A model generated the notes under the pieces. That model saw only the letters and a program-made list of their open reading frames with translations. It had not been told where the DNA came from and did no database searches. The position numbers and the translations under genes were made by a program. From positions 1 through 17,276 of the forward strand of contig JAGAQS010000174.1 in assembly GCA_017622635.1 (NCBI GenBank): DNA of 17,276 nt, in the 5' to 3' direction. Of this stretch, positions 8,756-15,848 are shown in pieces (positions within the stretch are counted from its first letter, which is position 1; each line of letters opens with the position of its first letter). The DNA comes from Ruminococcus sp. Lineage in GTDB: Bacteria > Bacillota > Clostridia > Oscillospirales > Ruminococcaceae.

Positions 8756-8783
8756 TTGACTTTTCCGACGGATATGATATAAT
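8756..8783 (+). promoter_or_regulatory. Sigma-A-type promoter with extended -10 for the TIM-barrel/nrdR series
   Basis: TTGACT (8756-8761), a 16-base spacer and a perfect TATAAT (8778-8783) preceded by TGA make a strong extended -10 promoter. A run of AAT triplets (8785-8799) follows at once and covers the predicted start site near 8790. No terminator is seen before the dockerin gene end, so the promoter could drive the TIM-barrel gene, nrdR, the DUF4870-like gene and perhaps the dockerin gene. Confidence 0.8.
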
Positions 8784-8846
8784 AAATAATAATAATAATT
8801 TTTCCGTAATATGCGGAGGTTTGTTTTTCAGAAAGGGGAATTTGTT

Positions 8847-9641
8847 TTGATTGCAGGAGTTTCGACAGCCTGTCTTTATCCGAAACCGCTTGAAGAAAGT
8901 CTTTACGACCTTGCCGTCAACGGTGTTTCATGTGTGGAAATATTCATAAATACCCATTCTGAACTGAAAAAAAGTTTTGCCGACAGTACGGCACAGATTC
9001 TTAAAAGATTTGACGTTAAATGCGTATCGGTTCACCCGTTTACGTGCGAACTTGAAACACTGATGTTTTTTTCGGACTATGAAAGACGCATGAACGACGT
9101 TCTTGAATATTATAAATTATATTTCAGTTTCATGAATACCGTCGGTGCTGACATTTTTGTGTTTCACGGCGGAAAAACCGGCTCGGGAAAAAACAGGGAC
9201 TTCTACTGTGAACGCTACAGCAGGCTTTACAGGCTCGGCAAAGAGTTCGGCATAAAAGTAGCCGTTGAGAACGTTTCACGCTGTCAGAGTGCTTCCTTGT
9301 CGTTTATACGTGACATTTCAAATATGCTCGGCAATGAATTTGCATTTGTGCTTGACACCAAACAGGCAGTACGGGCAGGGGAGAACCCGTTCAGTTTTCT
9401 TGAAGCGGCAGGAAAAAACACCGTTCATGTACACATAAGCGATTCGGGAGAATTCGGCGACTGTCTGCCGATAGGCAAGGGAAGATTCAGATTCAGGCAG
9501 TTTTTTGAAAAATTAAATTCCTTTAATCCGCAGTGCAGTGTTGTACTTGAACTGTACAGAAGCGGATTCGGAGGAATAAGCGAATTAATATCAGGTTATA
9601 ACATACTTGAAAAAATGATTGAACCCTATAGCAAGGAGTGA
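8847..9641 (+). CDS. TIM-barrel sugar phosphate isomerase/epimerase-like protein
   Basis: A 264-residue member of the AP-endonuclease-2/xylose isomerase-like TIM-barrel group. Likely metal or catalytic residues at strand ends are His107 (VFHGG), Glu141 (VAVEN), Asp170 (FVLDT), His196 (VHVHISD) and Glu235 (VVLEL), in the expected order. The substrate cannot be told; relatives include sugar isomerases, epimerases and endonuclease IV. The frame is open from ATG 8811. I prefer TTG 8847 because GGGG (8835-8838) lies eight bases before it and because relatives begin close to the first strand (IAGVSTACLYP); ATG 8811 has no ribosome binding site. The gene is followed six bases later by nrdR, so the two are probably cotranscribed, though a functional link is not evident. 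Confidence 0.75.
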   Translation: MIAGVSTACLYPKPLEESLYDLAVNGVSCVEIFINTHSELKKSFADSTAQILKRFDVKCVSVHPFTCELETLMFFSDYERRMNDVLEYYKLYFSFMNTVGADIFVFHGGKTGSGKNRDFYCERYSRLYRLGKEFGIKVAVENVSRCQSASLSFIRDISNMLGNEFAFVLDTKQAVRAGENPFSFLEAAGKNTVHVHISDSGEFGDCLPIGKGRFRFRQFFEKLNSFNPQCSVVLELYRSGFGGISELISGYNILEKMIEPYSKE

Positions 9642-9647
9642 AAAAAT

Positions 9648-10097
9648 ATGAAGTGTCCTTTTTGCGGATTTGACGATTCAAAAGTTACGGACTCACGCCC
9701 CTCCGACGACAAAATCAGGAGACGCAGGGAATGTATGAAGTGCAAAGGCAGGTTCACGACTTACGAAGTTGTGGAGATACCGCTTCTCATGGTTGAAAAA
9801 CGTGACGGCACATATGAGACTTTTGACCGCAGTAAGCTTATAAAGGGAATTTTTACGGCAATAAAAAAACGTCCTGTCACTATAGGACAGGTTTCGGAAA
9901 TTGCGGACTATATCGAAAATTATTATGCCAATCAACTGAAAACAGTTGCACCGTCAAGGGAGATAGGCGAGATAGTCCTTGAAAAACTCAGGGAAATCGA
10001 CCCGATATCATACATAAGATTTGCGTCCGTATACAAGGATTTCACAGATATAGAAAGCTTTGTTGCGGCAATAAGTGAATTTGAACAGGGAGAATAA
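9648..10097 (+). CDS. nrdR: Transcriptional repressor NrdR
   Basis: NrdR represses ribonucleotide reductase genes and senses (d)ATP. The 149-residue protein has the N-terminal zinc ribbon with CPFCG (Cys3, Cys6) and CMKCKGRF, followed by the nucleotide-binding ATP-cone domain (from about residue 46, VEKRDGTYETFDRSKL, to about 136). The length is standard. The start ATG is preceded by AAGGAG at nine bases. It follows the TIM-barrel gene by six bases and ends two bases before the next ATG, consistent with one transcript. No ribonucleotide reductase gene is in the window, so its targets lie elsewhere. Confidence 0.97.
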   Translation: MKCPFCGFDDSKVTDSRPSDDKIRRRRECMKCKGRFTTYEVVEIPLLMVEKRDGTYETFDRSKLIKGIFTAIKKRPVTIGQVSEIADYIENYYANQLKTVAPSREIGEIVLEKLREIDPISYIRFASVYKDFTDIESFVAAISEFEQGE

Positions 10098-10099
10098 TT

Positions 10100-10477
10100 A
10101 TGAATATTGATAAGATTTTAGATAACTTCAACGATGAGAAAACAGCTTGTATGTTTAACGGCAATGACGTTCAGCAGAATAAAGTTTCGGCAGTTATTCC
10201 TTACTTTATTCCGATTCTGTTTTTCCTTCCGCTGATTATGGACAAAAACTCCGATTTCTGCAAATTTCATGCAAACCAGCAGTTTACATGGTTTATAGTT
10301 ACCGTTGTTATTGAAATAATTCAGAAGATTATTGGAATAATTCCCGTTATAGGCTGGATTGCAAACGCTTTGATAAGCATTGCGGTTATATTAATATCAC
10401 TGGGTCTTATGTATGGTGCTTACAAAGGAAAAGCACTCAGACTTCCTTTTGTGGGTGAAATGATAAAAATATTTTAA
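10100..10477 (+). CDS. Small three-TM membrane protein (Tic20/DUF4870-like)
   Basis: A 125-residue protein with hydrophobic segments at about 29-47, 61-83 and 87-108. The motif CKFHANQQFTWF, in which a conserved FHA-x-Q leads into the second helix, and the ending GKALRLPFVGEMIKIF are characteristic of the DUF4870/Tic20-like family of small bacterial membrane proteins. The molecular function of the family is unknown. The ATG is only two bases after the nrdR stop, with GGGAGA overlapping the end of nrdR as ribosome binding site, so it is in the same transcription unit. No transport or enzymatic motif is visible. Confidence 0.75.
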   Translation: MNIDKILDNFNDEKTACMFNGNDVQQNKVSAVIPYFIPILFFLPLIMDKNSDFCKFHANQQFTWFIVTVVIEIIQKIIGIIPVIGWIANALISIAVILISLGLMYGAYKGKALRLPFVGEMIKIF

Positions 10478-10498
10478 CCAACCGAAAAGAGATTGTCT

Positions 10499-11197
10499 AT
10501 GAAAAAATTCAAAAAAATAATTGCTGCTGTTACGGCAACCGTTTTGTCCGCTGTCGGCATGGCTGGAATGTCTGTCTGTGCAGATGATGCCGATAATTTT
10601 GTTATGGGTGACGCAAACGCCGACGGAAAATTCAATATTGCCGATGTGACTTTGTTTCAGAGCTGGATTATGGGAAAAAATGTCACTCTGAACAACAGTC
10701 AGGCTGTTGACTTCTGCAATGACGGCGTACTTGATTCTTTTGACCTGTGTATGATGAAAAGCGAACTCCTTGCTAATAACAGTTCCGATGAATACCCTGT
10801 AAAAAATCCCGTTGTGATTGATGAATTTACACCATGTACGGCAACGCTTACAGATTTTTTTGATACTTCGGGAATCCATATTCAGATTAAACATCAATAC
10901 AGTGTTTCCGAACGTGTATGGACGGTTGACGATTTTAAGAGAGTAGAAAATATAAAATCTGTTTCTCAGGACGATTATAATAATTACAATATTTCGTTAT
11001 TTGACCAAAAACCATACAGACAGATTGTTACCGTAAATCTGGAAGAATGTTCAAAAGAAAATGTACTGAAAATGGTTCAGGATATAGAAGCTCTGAATTT
11101 ACCCGAAATTAAAGAGATAAAAGTATTTACATATGGAACAGGTGCATTACCTATGACACCTGAAGAATGGGAAGAATATATAAACAACATTAAATGA
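10499..11197 (+). CDS. Secreted protein with N-terminal type I dockerin and a prodomain-like C-terminal region
   Basis: A 232-residue exported protein. A signal peptide spans about 1-28 (lysine-rich start, hydrophobic core, SVCA before DDAD). A type I dockerin follows at about 36-92: the first calcium loop is canonical (Asp38, Asn40, Asp42, Gly43, Asp49). The second (Asp71, Cys73, Asp75, Gly76, Asp82) is degenerate, with Cys where Asn is usual. Dockerins bind cohesins of cellulosome-like complexes. The C-terminal 130 residues contain VWTVDDFKRVENI and SKENVLKMVQDIEALNLPEI, a beta-alpha-beta pattern reminiscent of the peptidase-prodomain-like regions found in clostridial secreted proteins; this is tentative. 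No catalytic domain is seen. An in-frame TTG at 10493 is possible, but ATG 10499 fits the AAGAGA site and the signal peptide. No clear terminator separates it from the opposing DUF4830 gene. Confidence 0.8.
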   Translation: MKKFKKIIAAVTATVLSAVGMAGMSVCADDADNFVMGDANADGKFNIADVTLFQSWIMGKNVTLNNSQAVDFCNDGVLDSFDLCMMKSELLANNSSDEYPVKNPVVIDEFTPCTATLTDFFDTSGIHIQIKHQYSVSERVWTVDDFKRVENIKSVSQDDYNNYNISLFDQKPYRQIVTVNLEECSKENVLKMVQDIEALNLPEIKEIKVFTYGTGALPMTPEEWEEYINNIK

Positions 11198-11215
11198 AAT
11201 TTATAATCATAAACT

Positions 11216-11647
11216 TTAACTTACAGCAAGCTTTATGCTTCCCCCGTCCTCACTGTACACCATTGACGCTATGACGTTATCGTTGCATACAAGAAGTTCA
11301 GCAAGCATTTTCTTGTTTTCGGGTCTGTAGTTTTTCACGTCATAAACATAGATACGGGCATTTTTTCCTGCATATTCACGCAAAGGCAAGCCCTGTCTGT
11401 CCTGAAAGACTGCATATTCTTCATAAGCCTCGGAAAAATCCGACGGTACAGTAATATCTTTTCCTGCAATTTCTTCAACTTCCCAGCCGTGAGACGCAAA
11501 GTAGTCTATGCGTTCGCTTGCGGTTGATGCGGAAATTGCAGGTTTTTCAGATGTTTCGGGTTCGGTTTTTTTTTCGGGAATAAGAAATATTGCCGTATAT
11601 ATTATAATTGCTGTAATTATGAGTATGAATATTTTCTTTTTTTTCAT
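11216..11647 (-). CDS. DUF4830 domain membrane-anchored protein
   Basis: A 143-residue protein. It has a lysine-rich start and one hydrophobic segment (about 5-23) without a lipobox, followed by a low-complexity linker (about 24-43). The extracytoplasmic domain shows SERIDYFASHGWEVE, VPSDFSEAYEEYAVFQDRQGL and LREYAGKNARIYVYDVKNY. This matches the DUF4830 pattern (a Gly-Trp early motif, a Q-x-x-Q-G segment, and a Tyr-rich strand ending in NY) known from Clostridia; function is unknown. The frame extends upstream to 11746, but GGAGG at 11654-11658 lies six bases before the ATG at 11647, which fixes the start. It is divergent from the pseudouridine synthase gene and convergent with the dockerin gene. 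Confidence 0.75.
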   Translation of the reverse strand: MKKKKIFILIITAIIIYTAIFLIPEKKTEPETSEKPAISASTASERIDYFASHGWEVEEIAGKDITVPSDFSEAYEEYAVFQDRQGLPLREYAGKNARIYVYDVKNYRPENKKMLAELLVCNDNVIASMVYSEDGGSIKLAVS

Positions 11648-11739
11648 ATGTAACCTCCGTGTCAAAATTTTTTCGGACAAAAACCCCGCTGATAAATAAT
11701 ATAGCATTAACCTGAAATTTATTCCCAAAGGAGAGAATA

Positions 11740-12519
11740 ATGGCACTTATCCGTCTTGACAAATTTATTTCAGAACGTTCTGAATATTCACGCAGTCAGA
11801 TAAAACAGCTTACAACTAAAAAAATGATAACGGTTGACGGACAGGCTGTAAAATCGGCTGACATGAAAATTGACCCCGACAACGCAAAAGTTACTGTAAA
11901 CGGAAAGGAAATCCGTACAGAGCGTTACAGGTATATACTTCTCAACAAACCGTCGGGCTATGTCTGTTCGACTTCCGAACACGACGGCGAAACAGTCATG
12001 AATCTTGTACCGCCCGAAATGAGAACAAAGGGAATGTTTCCCGCAGGCAGACTTGACAAGGACTCTCTCGGGGCGTTGTTACTCACCGACGACGGCGAAC
12101 TTGCACACCGTATACTTTCACCTAAACGTCATATATCAAAAATATATATTGTGAAACTTGACAGACCCTTTCAAAATAAATATATTGATTTATTCAAAAA
12201 TAATTTACAACTGGCAGACGGTGAGGTGTGTATGCCCGCACGTGTAAGAGGGTGTGAAATCTCCGAAAAACTGGCTTTTGTTCAACTTTTCGAGGGGAAA
12301 TATCATCAGGTCAAAAGAATGTTTTCGGCTGTCGGAAATCATGTTGAGATTTTGATGCGTGTTTCTCTCGGCAGTCTGATTCTTCCCGAAAAACTGGGCT
12401 TTGGAGAGTGTATGGAATTATTGCACAAAGATGTTGAAAACTTGTTCGATGACCCCGATTTTGACGATTTTTGCCGTCGTTTTTTTGGCGTTTTTTCGGC
12501 AAATCTAATAAACAAATAA
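11740..12519 (+). CDS. Pseudouridine synthase, RsuA/RluB-E family
   Basis: Converts uridine to pseudouridine in ribosomal RNA. The 259-residue protein has an N-terminal S4 domain (about 3-60, IRLDKFISERSEYSRSQIKQL), then the catalytic domain. Its motif II is AGRLDKDSLGALLLTDDGEL, with the active-site Asp at residue 106. KPSGYVCS (about 70-77) and EGKYHQVKRM, towards the C-terminus, are also family motifs. The exact rRNA position cannot be read from sequence; RsuA-type (16S) is favoured by the overall layout, but RluB-type is possible. The ATG is preceded by AAAGGAGAG at a normal distance. The protein has about 15 extra C-terminal residues rich in Phe and Asp/Arg. It is divergent from the DUF4830 gene with a 92-base gap in which I see only weak promoter-like matches. 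Confidence 0.92.
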   Translation: MALIRLDKFISERSEYSRSQIKQLTTKKMITVDGQAVKSADMKIDPDNAKVTVNGKEIRTERYRYILLNKPSGYVCSTSEHDGETVMNLVPPEMRTKGMFPAGRLDKDSLGALLLTDDGELAHRILSPKRHISKIYIVKLDRPFQNKYIDLFKNNLQLADGEVCMPARVRGCEISEKLAFVQLFEGKYHQVKRMFSAVGNHVEILMRVSLGSLILPEKLGFGECMELLHKDVENLFDDPDFDDFCRRFFGVFSANLINK

Positions 12520-12543
12520 CCTCAACTTTGGCAATTTAGCATC

Positions 12544-12572
12544 TTGAAAAATTTTGCAAAGTTTGGTATTAT
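12544..12572 (+). promoter_or_regulatory. Promoter of the sugar ABC ATPase gene
   Basis: TTGAAA (12544-12549), a 17-base spacer and TATTAT (12567-12572) with an upstream TG (12564-12565) make a sigma-A-type promoter with an extended -10. It begins 24 bases after the pseudouridine synthase stop and gives a leader of about 48 bases to the ABC gene. The leader holds a short GCTGAT/ATCGGC hairpin (12582-12597). Confidence 0.7.
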
Positions 12573-12626
12573 ATTATTAGGGCTGATTTTTATCGGCAAA
12601 AATTTTGAACTGGAGGACTGGATTAA

Positions 12627-13763
12627 ATGGCAGGTTTAAGTCTTAAACAAATAAAAAAAATATATCCCGGCGGTGTTGAGGCTGTTCACAGCACAACGTT
12701 TGACATAAGAGATAAGGAATTTATCGTTTTCGTAGGACCGTCCGGCTGCGGAAAATCTACAACACTTCGTATGATTGCAGGTCTTGAGGAAATCTCAGAG
12801 GGTGAACTCTATATCGGCGACCGTCTTGTAAATGACGTTGCCCCCAAGGACAGAGATATTGCGATGGTTTTCCAGAACTACGCTCTTTATCCTCACATGA
12901 CCGTTTTTGAAAACATGGCTTTCGGTCTTAAACTCCGTAAAGTACCTAAGGACGAAATCGAAAGAAAAGTTAACGAAGCCGCTAAGATTCTTGACCTTAC
13001 ACATCTTCTCGACAGAAAGCCGAGAGCTATGTCAGGTGGTCAGTGTCAGCGTGTGGCACTCGGTCGTGCTATCGTTCGTTCACCTAAGGTATTCCTTCTT
13101 GACGAGCCTCTTTCAAACCTCGATGCTAAACTTCGTGCCCAGATGAGAACCGAAATTTCAAAGATTCACAAGAGACTCGGTACAACTTTCATCTACGTAA
13201 CCCATGACCAGACAGAAGCTATGACAATGGGCGACAGAATCGTTTGTATGAAAGACGGCTGGATTCAGCAGATTGATACACCTCAGAAACTCTATGACGA
13301 GCCTGTAAACAAGTTCGTTGCAGGATTCCTTGGTTCACCTATGATGAACTTTATCGACGCTACTCTCAAGTATGAGAGAGAATATGACCAGTTTATCGTT
13401 GAATTTGGTTCTAAGGACGCAAGAGGCAAGAAGTATGAGATTATCGTTCCTGAATCAAAGGTAACTCCTGAACTTCAGGGCTATGTAGGCAAGGAAATCA
13501 TTCTCGGTGTTCGTCCTGAAAGCATTCACGACGAAGAAATGTATCTTTCAAATGCTACAACAGGCGTTGTTGACTGTCAGGTAGAAATCACTGAAATGAT
13601 GGGTGCTGAAATTTATCTCTATCTCCTTTGTGAAGGTATTCCGATGACTGCAAGAGTAAGCTCACGTTCAACAGCAAAACCCGGTGACGAAATCAGAGTT
13701 GCTATTGACCCCAACAGAATCCATATCTTCGACAAGGAAACAGAGAAAACTATTGTAAACTGA
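12627..13763 (+). CDS. msmX: Sugar ABC transporter ATP-binding protein (MsmX/UgpC type)
   Basis: Energises carbohydrate import ABC systems; orphan copies such as Bacillus MsmX serve several permeases. The 378-residue protein has Walker [10 protein letters not shown] (37-45), Q-loop Gln83, signature MSGGQ (135-139), Walker B VFLLDEP with Glu160, and switch His193 (THDQTEAM). The region after about 240 is the OB/TOBE regulatory domain found in CUT1-type ATPases, including [13 protein letters not shown] is ten bases before the ATG. No permease or binding protein gene is adjacent, and the gene has its own promoter and terminator, consistent with a shared orphan ATPase. Its codons lean to GCT, CGT and CTT and its sequence is less A-rich than its neighbours, as expected for high expression. 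Substrate range is not determinable. Confidence 0.93.
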   Translation: MAGLSLKQIKKIYPGGVEAVHSTTFDIRDKEFIVFVGPSGCGKSTTLRMIAGLEEISEGELYIGDRLVNDVAPKDRDIAMVFQNYALYPHMTVFENMAFGLKLRKVPKDEIERKVNEAAKILDLTHLLDRKPRAMSGGQCQRVALGRAIVRSPKVFLLDEPLSNLDAKLRAQMRTEISKIHKRLGTTFIYVTHDQTEAMTMGDRIVCMKDGWIQQIDTPQKLYDEPVNKFVAGFLGSPMMNFIDATLKYEREYDQFIVEFGSKDARGKKYEIIVPESKVTPELQGYVGKEIILGVRPESIHDEEMYLSNATTGVVDCQVEITEMMGAEIYLYLLCEGIPMTARVSSRSTAKPGDEIRVAIDPNRIHIFDKETEKTIVN

Positions 13764-13797
13764 TAACATTCTTTTCATATTTATCCTTTCTTTCTTT

Positions 13798-13858
13798 AGT
13801 GTAAACTGTCGTAAGGCAGGGTATACACGGAAAACCGCAGTTTATACTGCGGTTTTTT
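13798..13858 (+). terminator. Intrinsic terminator with a competing upstream arm, between the ABC ATPase and dipeptidase genes
   Basis: AAAACCGCAGT (13831-13841) and ACTGCGGTTTT (13846-13856) form an 11-base-pair stem with a TTAT loop and a run of six T residues (13853-13858): a strong rho-independent terminator for the ABC gene. Upstream, AGTGTAAACTG (13798-13808) can pair with CAGTTTATACT (13838-13848) over 11 positions with a single G-U, which would dissolve the terminator. This resembles an antiterminator arm, but regulation is not shown. The dipeptidase start is 27 bases beyond the T run. Confidence 0.85.
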
Positions 13859-13884
13859 GTATCTGTAAACGGAGGTAAATTATT

Positions 13885-15159
13885 ATGACCAAAATAAGAA
13901 AATATCTTGAGGAACACCGTGAGGAGATGATTGACGTTCTTTCCGAACTTGTTTCTGTAAGAAGTGTGCAGAATGATGCGGACGGCGAATATCCTTTCGG
14001 CAAAGAACCTGCACGGGCATTGAAGATTATGCTTGAAAAATGCAGTGAAGCAGGTTTTAACGTTGAAAATGTGGAAAACTACGTCGGTTCAGCCGATTTC
14101 AACGAACTTGAACCGTCACTTGCAATTCTCACACATCTTGACGTTGTACCCGAGGGAACAGGCTGGAGCAGTGACCCTTACATACTGAAACGCTCTGAGG
14201 GGCGTTTAATCGGGCGTGGAACGTGCGACGACAAAGGACCTGCTGTATCTTCCTTGTTCGCTTTAAAAGCCGTCAGAGAGCTTGCTAAACCCCTTAAACG
14301 AGGTGTGCGTTTAATCTTTGGTACGAACGAGGAAAACGGCTCGGCTGACCTTGCATATTACAGGACGAAAAGAAAGTTACCGCCTATGGTTTTCACACCT
14401 GACGGTGAATATCCTGTAATCAATGCCGAAAAAGGAATGATTCGGGTATATTTTTCAGCCGATTTCAACGATTTTTCAATAACTTCGGGAAAAATTATAA
14501 ATGCCGTGCCGGAAAAATGTACTGCAAGTTACGAACGTCATATTATGTTTTGGTGCGACGGAAAGTCCTCCCATGCATCAACTCCCGAAAAGGGCGACAA
14601 CGCAATAACCAAGTTTCTTGACGAGTACAGCGGAACATATAAAAATCCCTTATTGTGCGGACTTGCTTTATTATTTCCACATGGTGAGACTGACGGAAAA
14701 TCCTGCGGTTTAGGATTTTCGGACGACATTTCGGGAAAAATGACTTGTGTATTATCAATGCTTAATACCGAAAACGGCAGACTCAAAGGCGGTATAGACA
14801 TACGTTTTCCGCTTGACAGGACTTTGAAAGAAATAAGCGGAATAATATGCGGTTCACTTGAAAATATCGGCTTTGGGATTGACTCATGCGAGGGAACAGA
14901 ACCGCACGTTACTGACGAAAACAGTGAGTTTGTGCAGTCGCTCCTGCGTGTATATGAACGTGTTACGGGCGATAAGGGTCACTGTATTGCGATAGGCGGA
15001 GGAACTTATGTACACGAAATAGACGGCGGAGTTGCATTCGGTGCGGAGTTTCCGAACGAGGGCGGCAATATGCACGGTGCTGACGAGTTTGTCACAGAGG
15101 AAAACCTGATAAGAAATGCGGAGATAATGGCAGAGGCTATAATTGAACTTTGTGGCTGA
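13885..15159 (+). CDS. M20 family dipeptidase (Sapep/PepV type)
   Basis: A zinc-dependent dipeptidase of 424 residues, cytosolic (no signal peptide). Metal and catalytic motifs: THLDVVP (His84, Asp86), GRGTCDDKGPA (Asp115 or Asp116 as bridging ligand), GTNEENGS (Glu149 catalytic, Glu150 ligand), and the C-terminal GGNMHGADEF with the last His ligand. GWSSDPY after the first motif and the lid-domain insertion match the PepV/Sapep branch, which cleaves unblocked dipeptides; Cys114 replaces the more usual Ser/Thr/Val. GGAGG (13871-13875) is nine bases before the ATG. The gene lies after the ABC ATPase terminator, and no separate promoter is obvious, so expression may depend on readthrough. A decamer inverted repeat starts immediately after the stop codon. 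Confidence 0.92.
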   Translation: MTKIRKYLEEHREEMIDVLSELVSVRSVQNDADGEYPFGKEPARALKIMLEKCSEAGFNVENVENYVGSADFNELEPSLAILTHLDVVPEGTGWSSDPYILKRSEGRLIGRGTCDDKGPAVSSLFALKAVRELAKPLKRGVRLIFGTNEENGSADLAYYRTKRKLPPMVFTPDGEYPVINAEKGMIRVYFSADFNDFSITSGKIINAVPEKCTASYERHIMFWCDGKSSHASTPEKGDNAITKFLDEYSGTYKNPLLCGLALLFPHGETDGKSCGLGFSDDISGKMTCVLSMLNTENGRLKGGIDIRFPLDRTLKEISGIICGSLENIGFGIDSCEGTEPHVTDENSEFVQSLLRVYERVTGDKGHCIAIGGGTYVHEIDGGVAFGAEFPNEGGNMHGADEFVTEENLIRNAEIMAEAIIELCG

Positions 15160-15203
15160 GTTTTCAACATCTCAACGTGTAAATGTTGAAAAATCCGTGG
15201 AAA
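15160..15203. repeat. Inverted decamer pair after the dipeptidase gene
   Basis: GTTTTCAACA (15160-15169) and TGTTGAAAAA (15184-15193) form a ten-base-pair inverted repeat (TTTTCAACAT with ATGTTGAAAA) around a 12-base loop. A third related site follows: CCGTGGAAA (15195-15203), which is TTTCCACGG on the other strand. It belongs to the same family as the elements before gyrA and at 15801-15838 and 16356-16402. It has no T-tract of its own and is followed 32 bases later by a proper terminator, so a protein-binding role is more likely than termination. Confidence 0.6.
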
Positions 15204-15234
15204 GTATATTTGCATATTGTTTAAAATTATAAAA

Positions 15235-15274
15235 AAAGGGACTGTTAATTATATTTACAGTCCCTTTGTTTTTT
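15235..15274. terminator. Bidirectional intrinsic terminator between the dipeptidase and lipoprotein genes
   Basis: AAAGGGACTGT (15235-15245) and ACAGTCCCTTT (15257-15267) make an 11-base-pair stem with an 11-base loop. It is followed by T residues on the + strand (15269-15274) and preceded by seven A residues (15231-15237), which read as T residues on the other strand. It can therefore end both the dipeptidase (+) and the lipoprotein (-) messages; the last bases overlap the lipoprotein stop codon. Confidence 0.9.
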
Positions 15275-15713
15275 AGTCCCGATTATCGTTGTCACTGGAA
15301 TCAGTGGTGTTTTCTTCACCGTCAAGTCCGTCAACTATATCTTCGGCAGCGTCACCTGCACCGTCTATAATTTCACCTGCGGCATCGCCCACACCGTCAA
15401 CCACATCTTCACCTGCATTTTCCACGCCGTCTATAGCGTCGTCTGCATGGTCTTTAACGGAGTTATTACTCCCTTTGTCGTCAACAATGCCATCGTCGTC
15501 AGTTTCATAATGTTCGTCATCATAATAACGGTCATCACGTCTGTCATTATCGTCCCTGTCGTCATCACGGCGGTCATTGTCTCTTTTTTCTGTGACATAC
15601 TCTGTAGTTACCATATCGCCGTCAGAGGAATAGGAGTTGTCGTTATTTCCGCAGGAGGCAAAAGCCGTGCAGACGGTAATTAATATGGAACTCATTGCTA
15701 AAAACTTTTTCAT
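15273..15713 (-). CDS. Asp-rich lipoprotein with four 11-residue repeats
   Basis: A 146-residue protein with a lipoprotein signal peptide: lysine start, hydrophobic core and lipobox AFASC, with Cys21 as the acylated residue, so it should be membrane-anchored outside the cell. The mature chain is extremely acidic. Residues 43-75 are a mixed Asp/Arg low-complexity stretch (repeats of the RDNDRRDD kind). Residues 90-133 are four tandem 11-residue units of the form x-x-(D/E)-(A/V/I)-(I/V)-D-G-x-x-(N/D)-A. I do not recognise a family and assign no function. The ATG at 15713 is chosen over an in-frame TTG at 15722 because AAAGGA lies ten bases before it. Low complexity means database matches would be unreliable. 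Confidence 0.75.
   Translation of the reverse strand: MKKFLAMSSILITVCTAFASCGNNDNSYSSDGDMVTTEYVTEKRDNDRRDDDRDDNDRRDDRYYDDEHYETDDDGIVDDKGSNNSVKDHADDAIDGVENAGEDVVDGVGDAAGEIIDGAGDAAEDIVDGLDGEENTTDSSDNDNRD
15315..15446 (-). repeat. Four tandem 33-bp units encoding 11-residue repeats
   Basis: The lipoprotein gene holds four consecutive 33-base units, each encoding an 11-residue block centred on Asp-Gly (IDG, VDG, IDG, VDG). The units have diverged at the DNA level, mostly at third positions, but keep CACCGTC or a close variant at the same phase in the + strand. This indicates old duplication with selection on the protein pattern. Confidence 0.75.
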
Positions 15714-15791
15714 ACAAATCAAATCCTTTACGTGAAATTATTGCGTAAGATTTTCCGCAACGTACTTTTATTGTTTGCGTAAATCTTTCTT

Positions 15792-15838
15792 TTATCCACG
15801 AAGTTTTCAACTTTTCAGATATAAAAAGTTGAAAACTT
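15792..15838. repeat. Perfect 15-bp inverted repeat with an adjacent DnaA-box-like site
   Basis: AAGTTTTCAACTTTT (15801-15815) and AAAAGTTGAAAACTT (15824-15838) are perfect inverted copies around an eight-base spacer. TTATCCACG (15792-15800) abuts the left arm and differs from the canonical DnaA box TTATCCACA only in the last base. The element lies between the lipoprotein gene and the end of the Imm6-like gene. It follows the latter's stop codon but has no T-tract on that strand, so it is a poor terminator. Confidence 0.7.
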
Positions 15839-15848
15839 TTAATTTGCA

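Noticed and set aside
12432..12441. TGTTGAAAAC in the pseudouridine synthase gene as another regulatory decamer
   Set aside because: It is a lone copy inside coding sequence, where it encodes Asp-Val-Glu-Asn, a common choice of codons.
14061..14079. Adjacent CGTTGAAAAT and TGTGGAAAAC in the dipeptidase gene as a paired binding site
   Set aside because: Both encode a repeated Val-Glu-Asn in conserved reading frame; no inverted partner is present.
15447..15683. Hydrophobic open frame opposite the lipoprotein gene
   Set aside because: It is the antisense shadow of an Asp/Arg-rich coding region, which yields Val/Ile/Ser-rich translations; there is no ribosome binding site.
15801..15838. 15-bp inverted repeat as the terminator of the Imm6-like gene
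   Set aside because: The minus-strand side is followed by CGTGG rather than T residues and the stem is AT-rich; it fits better with the decamer family.
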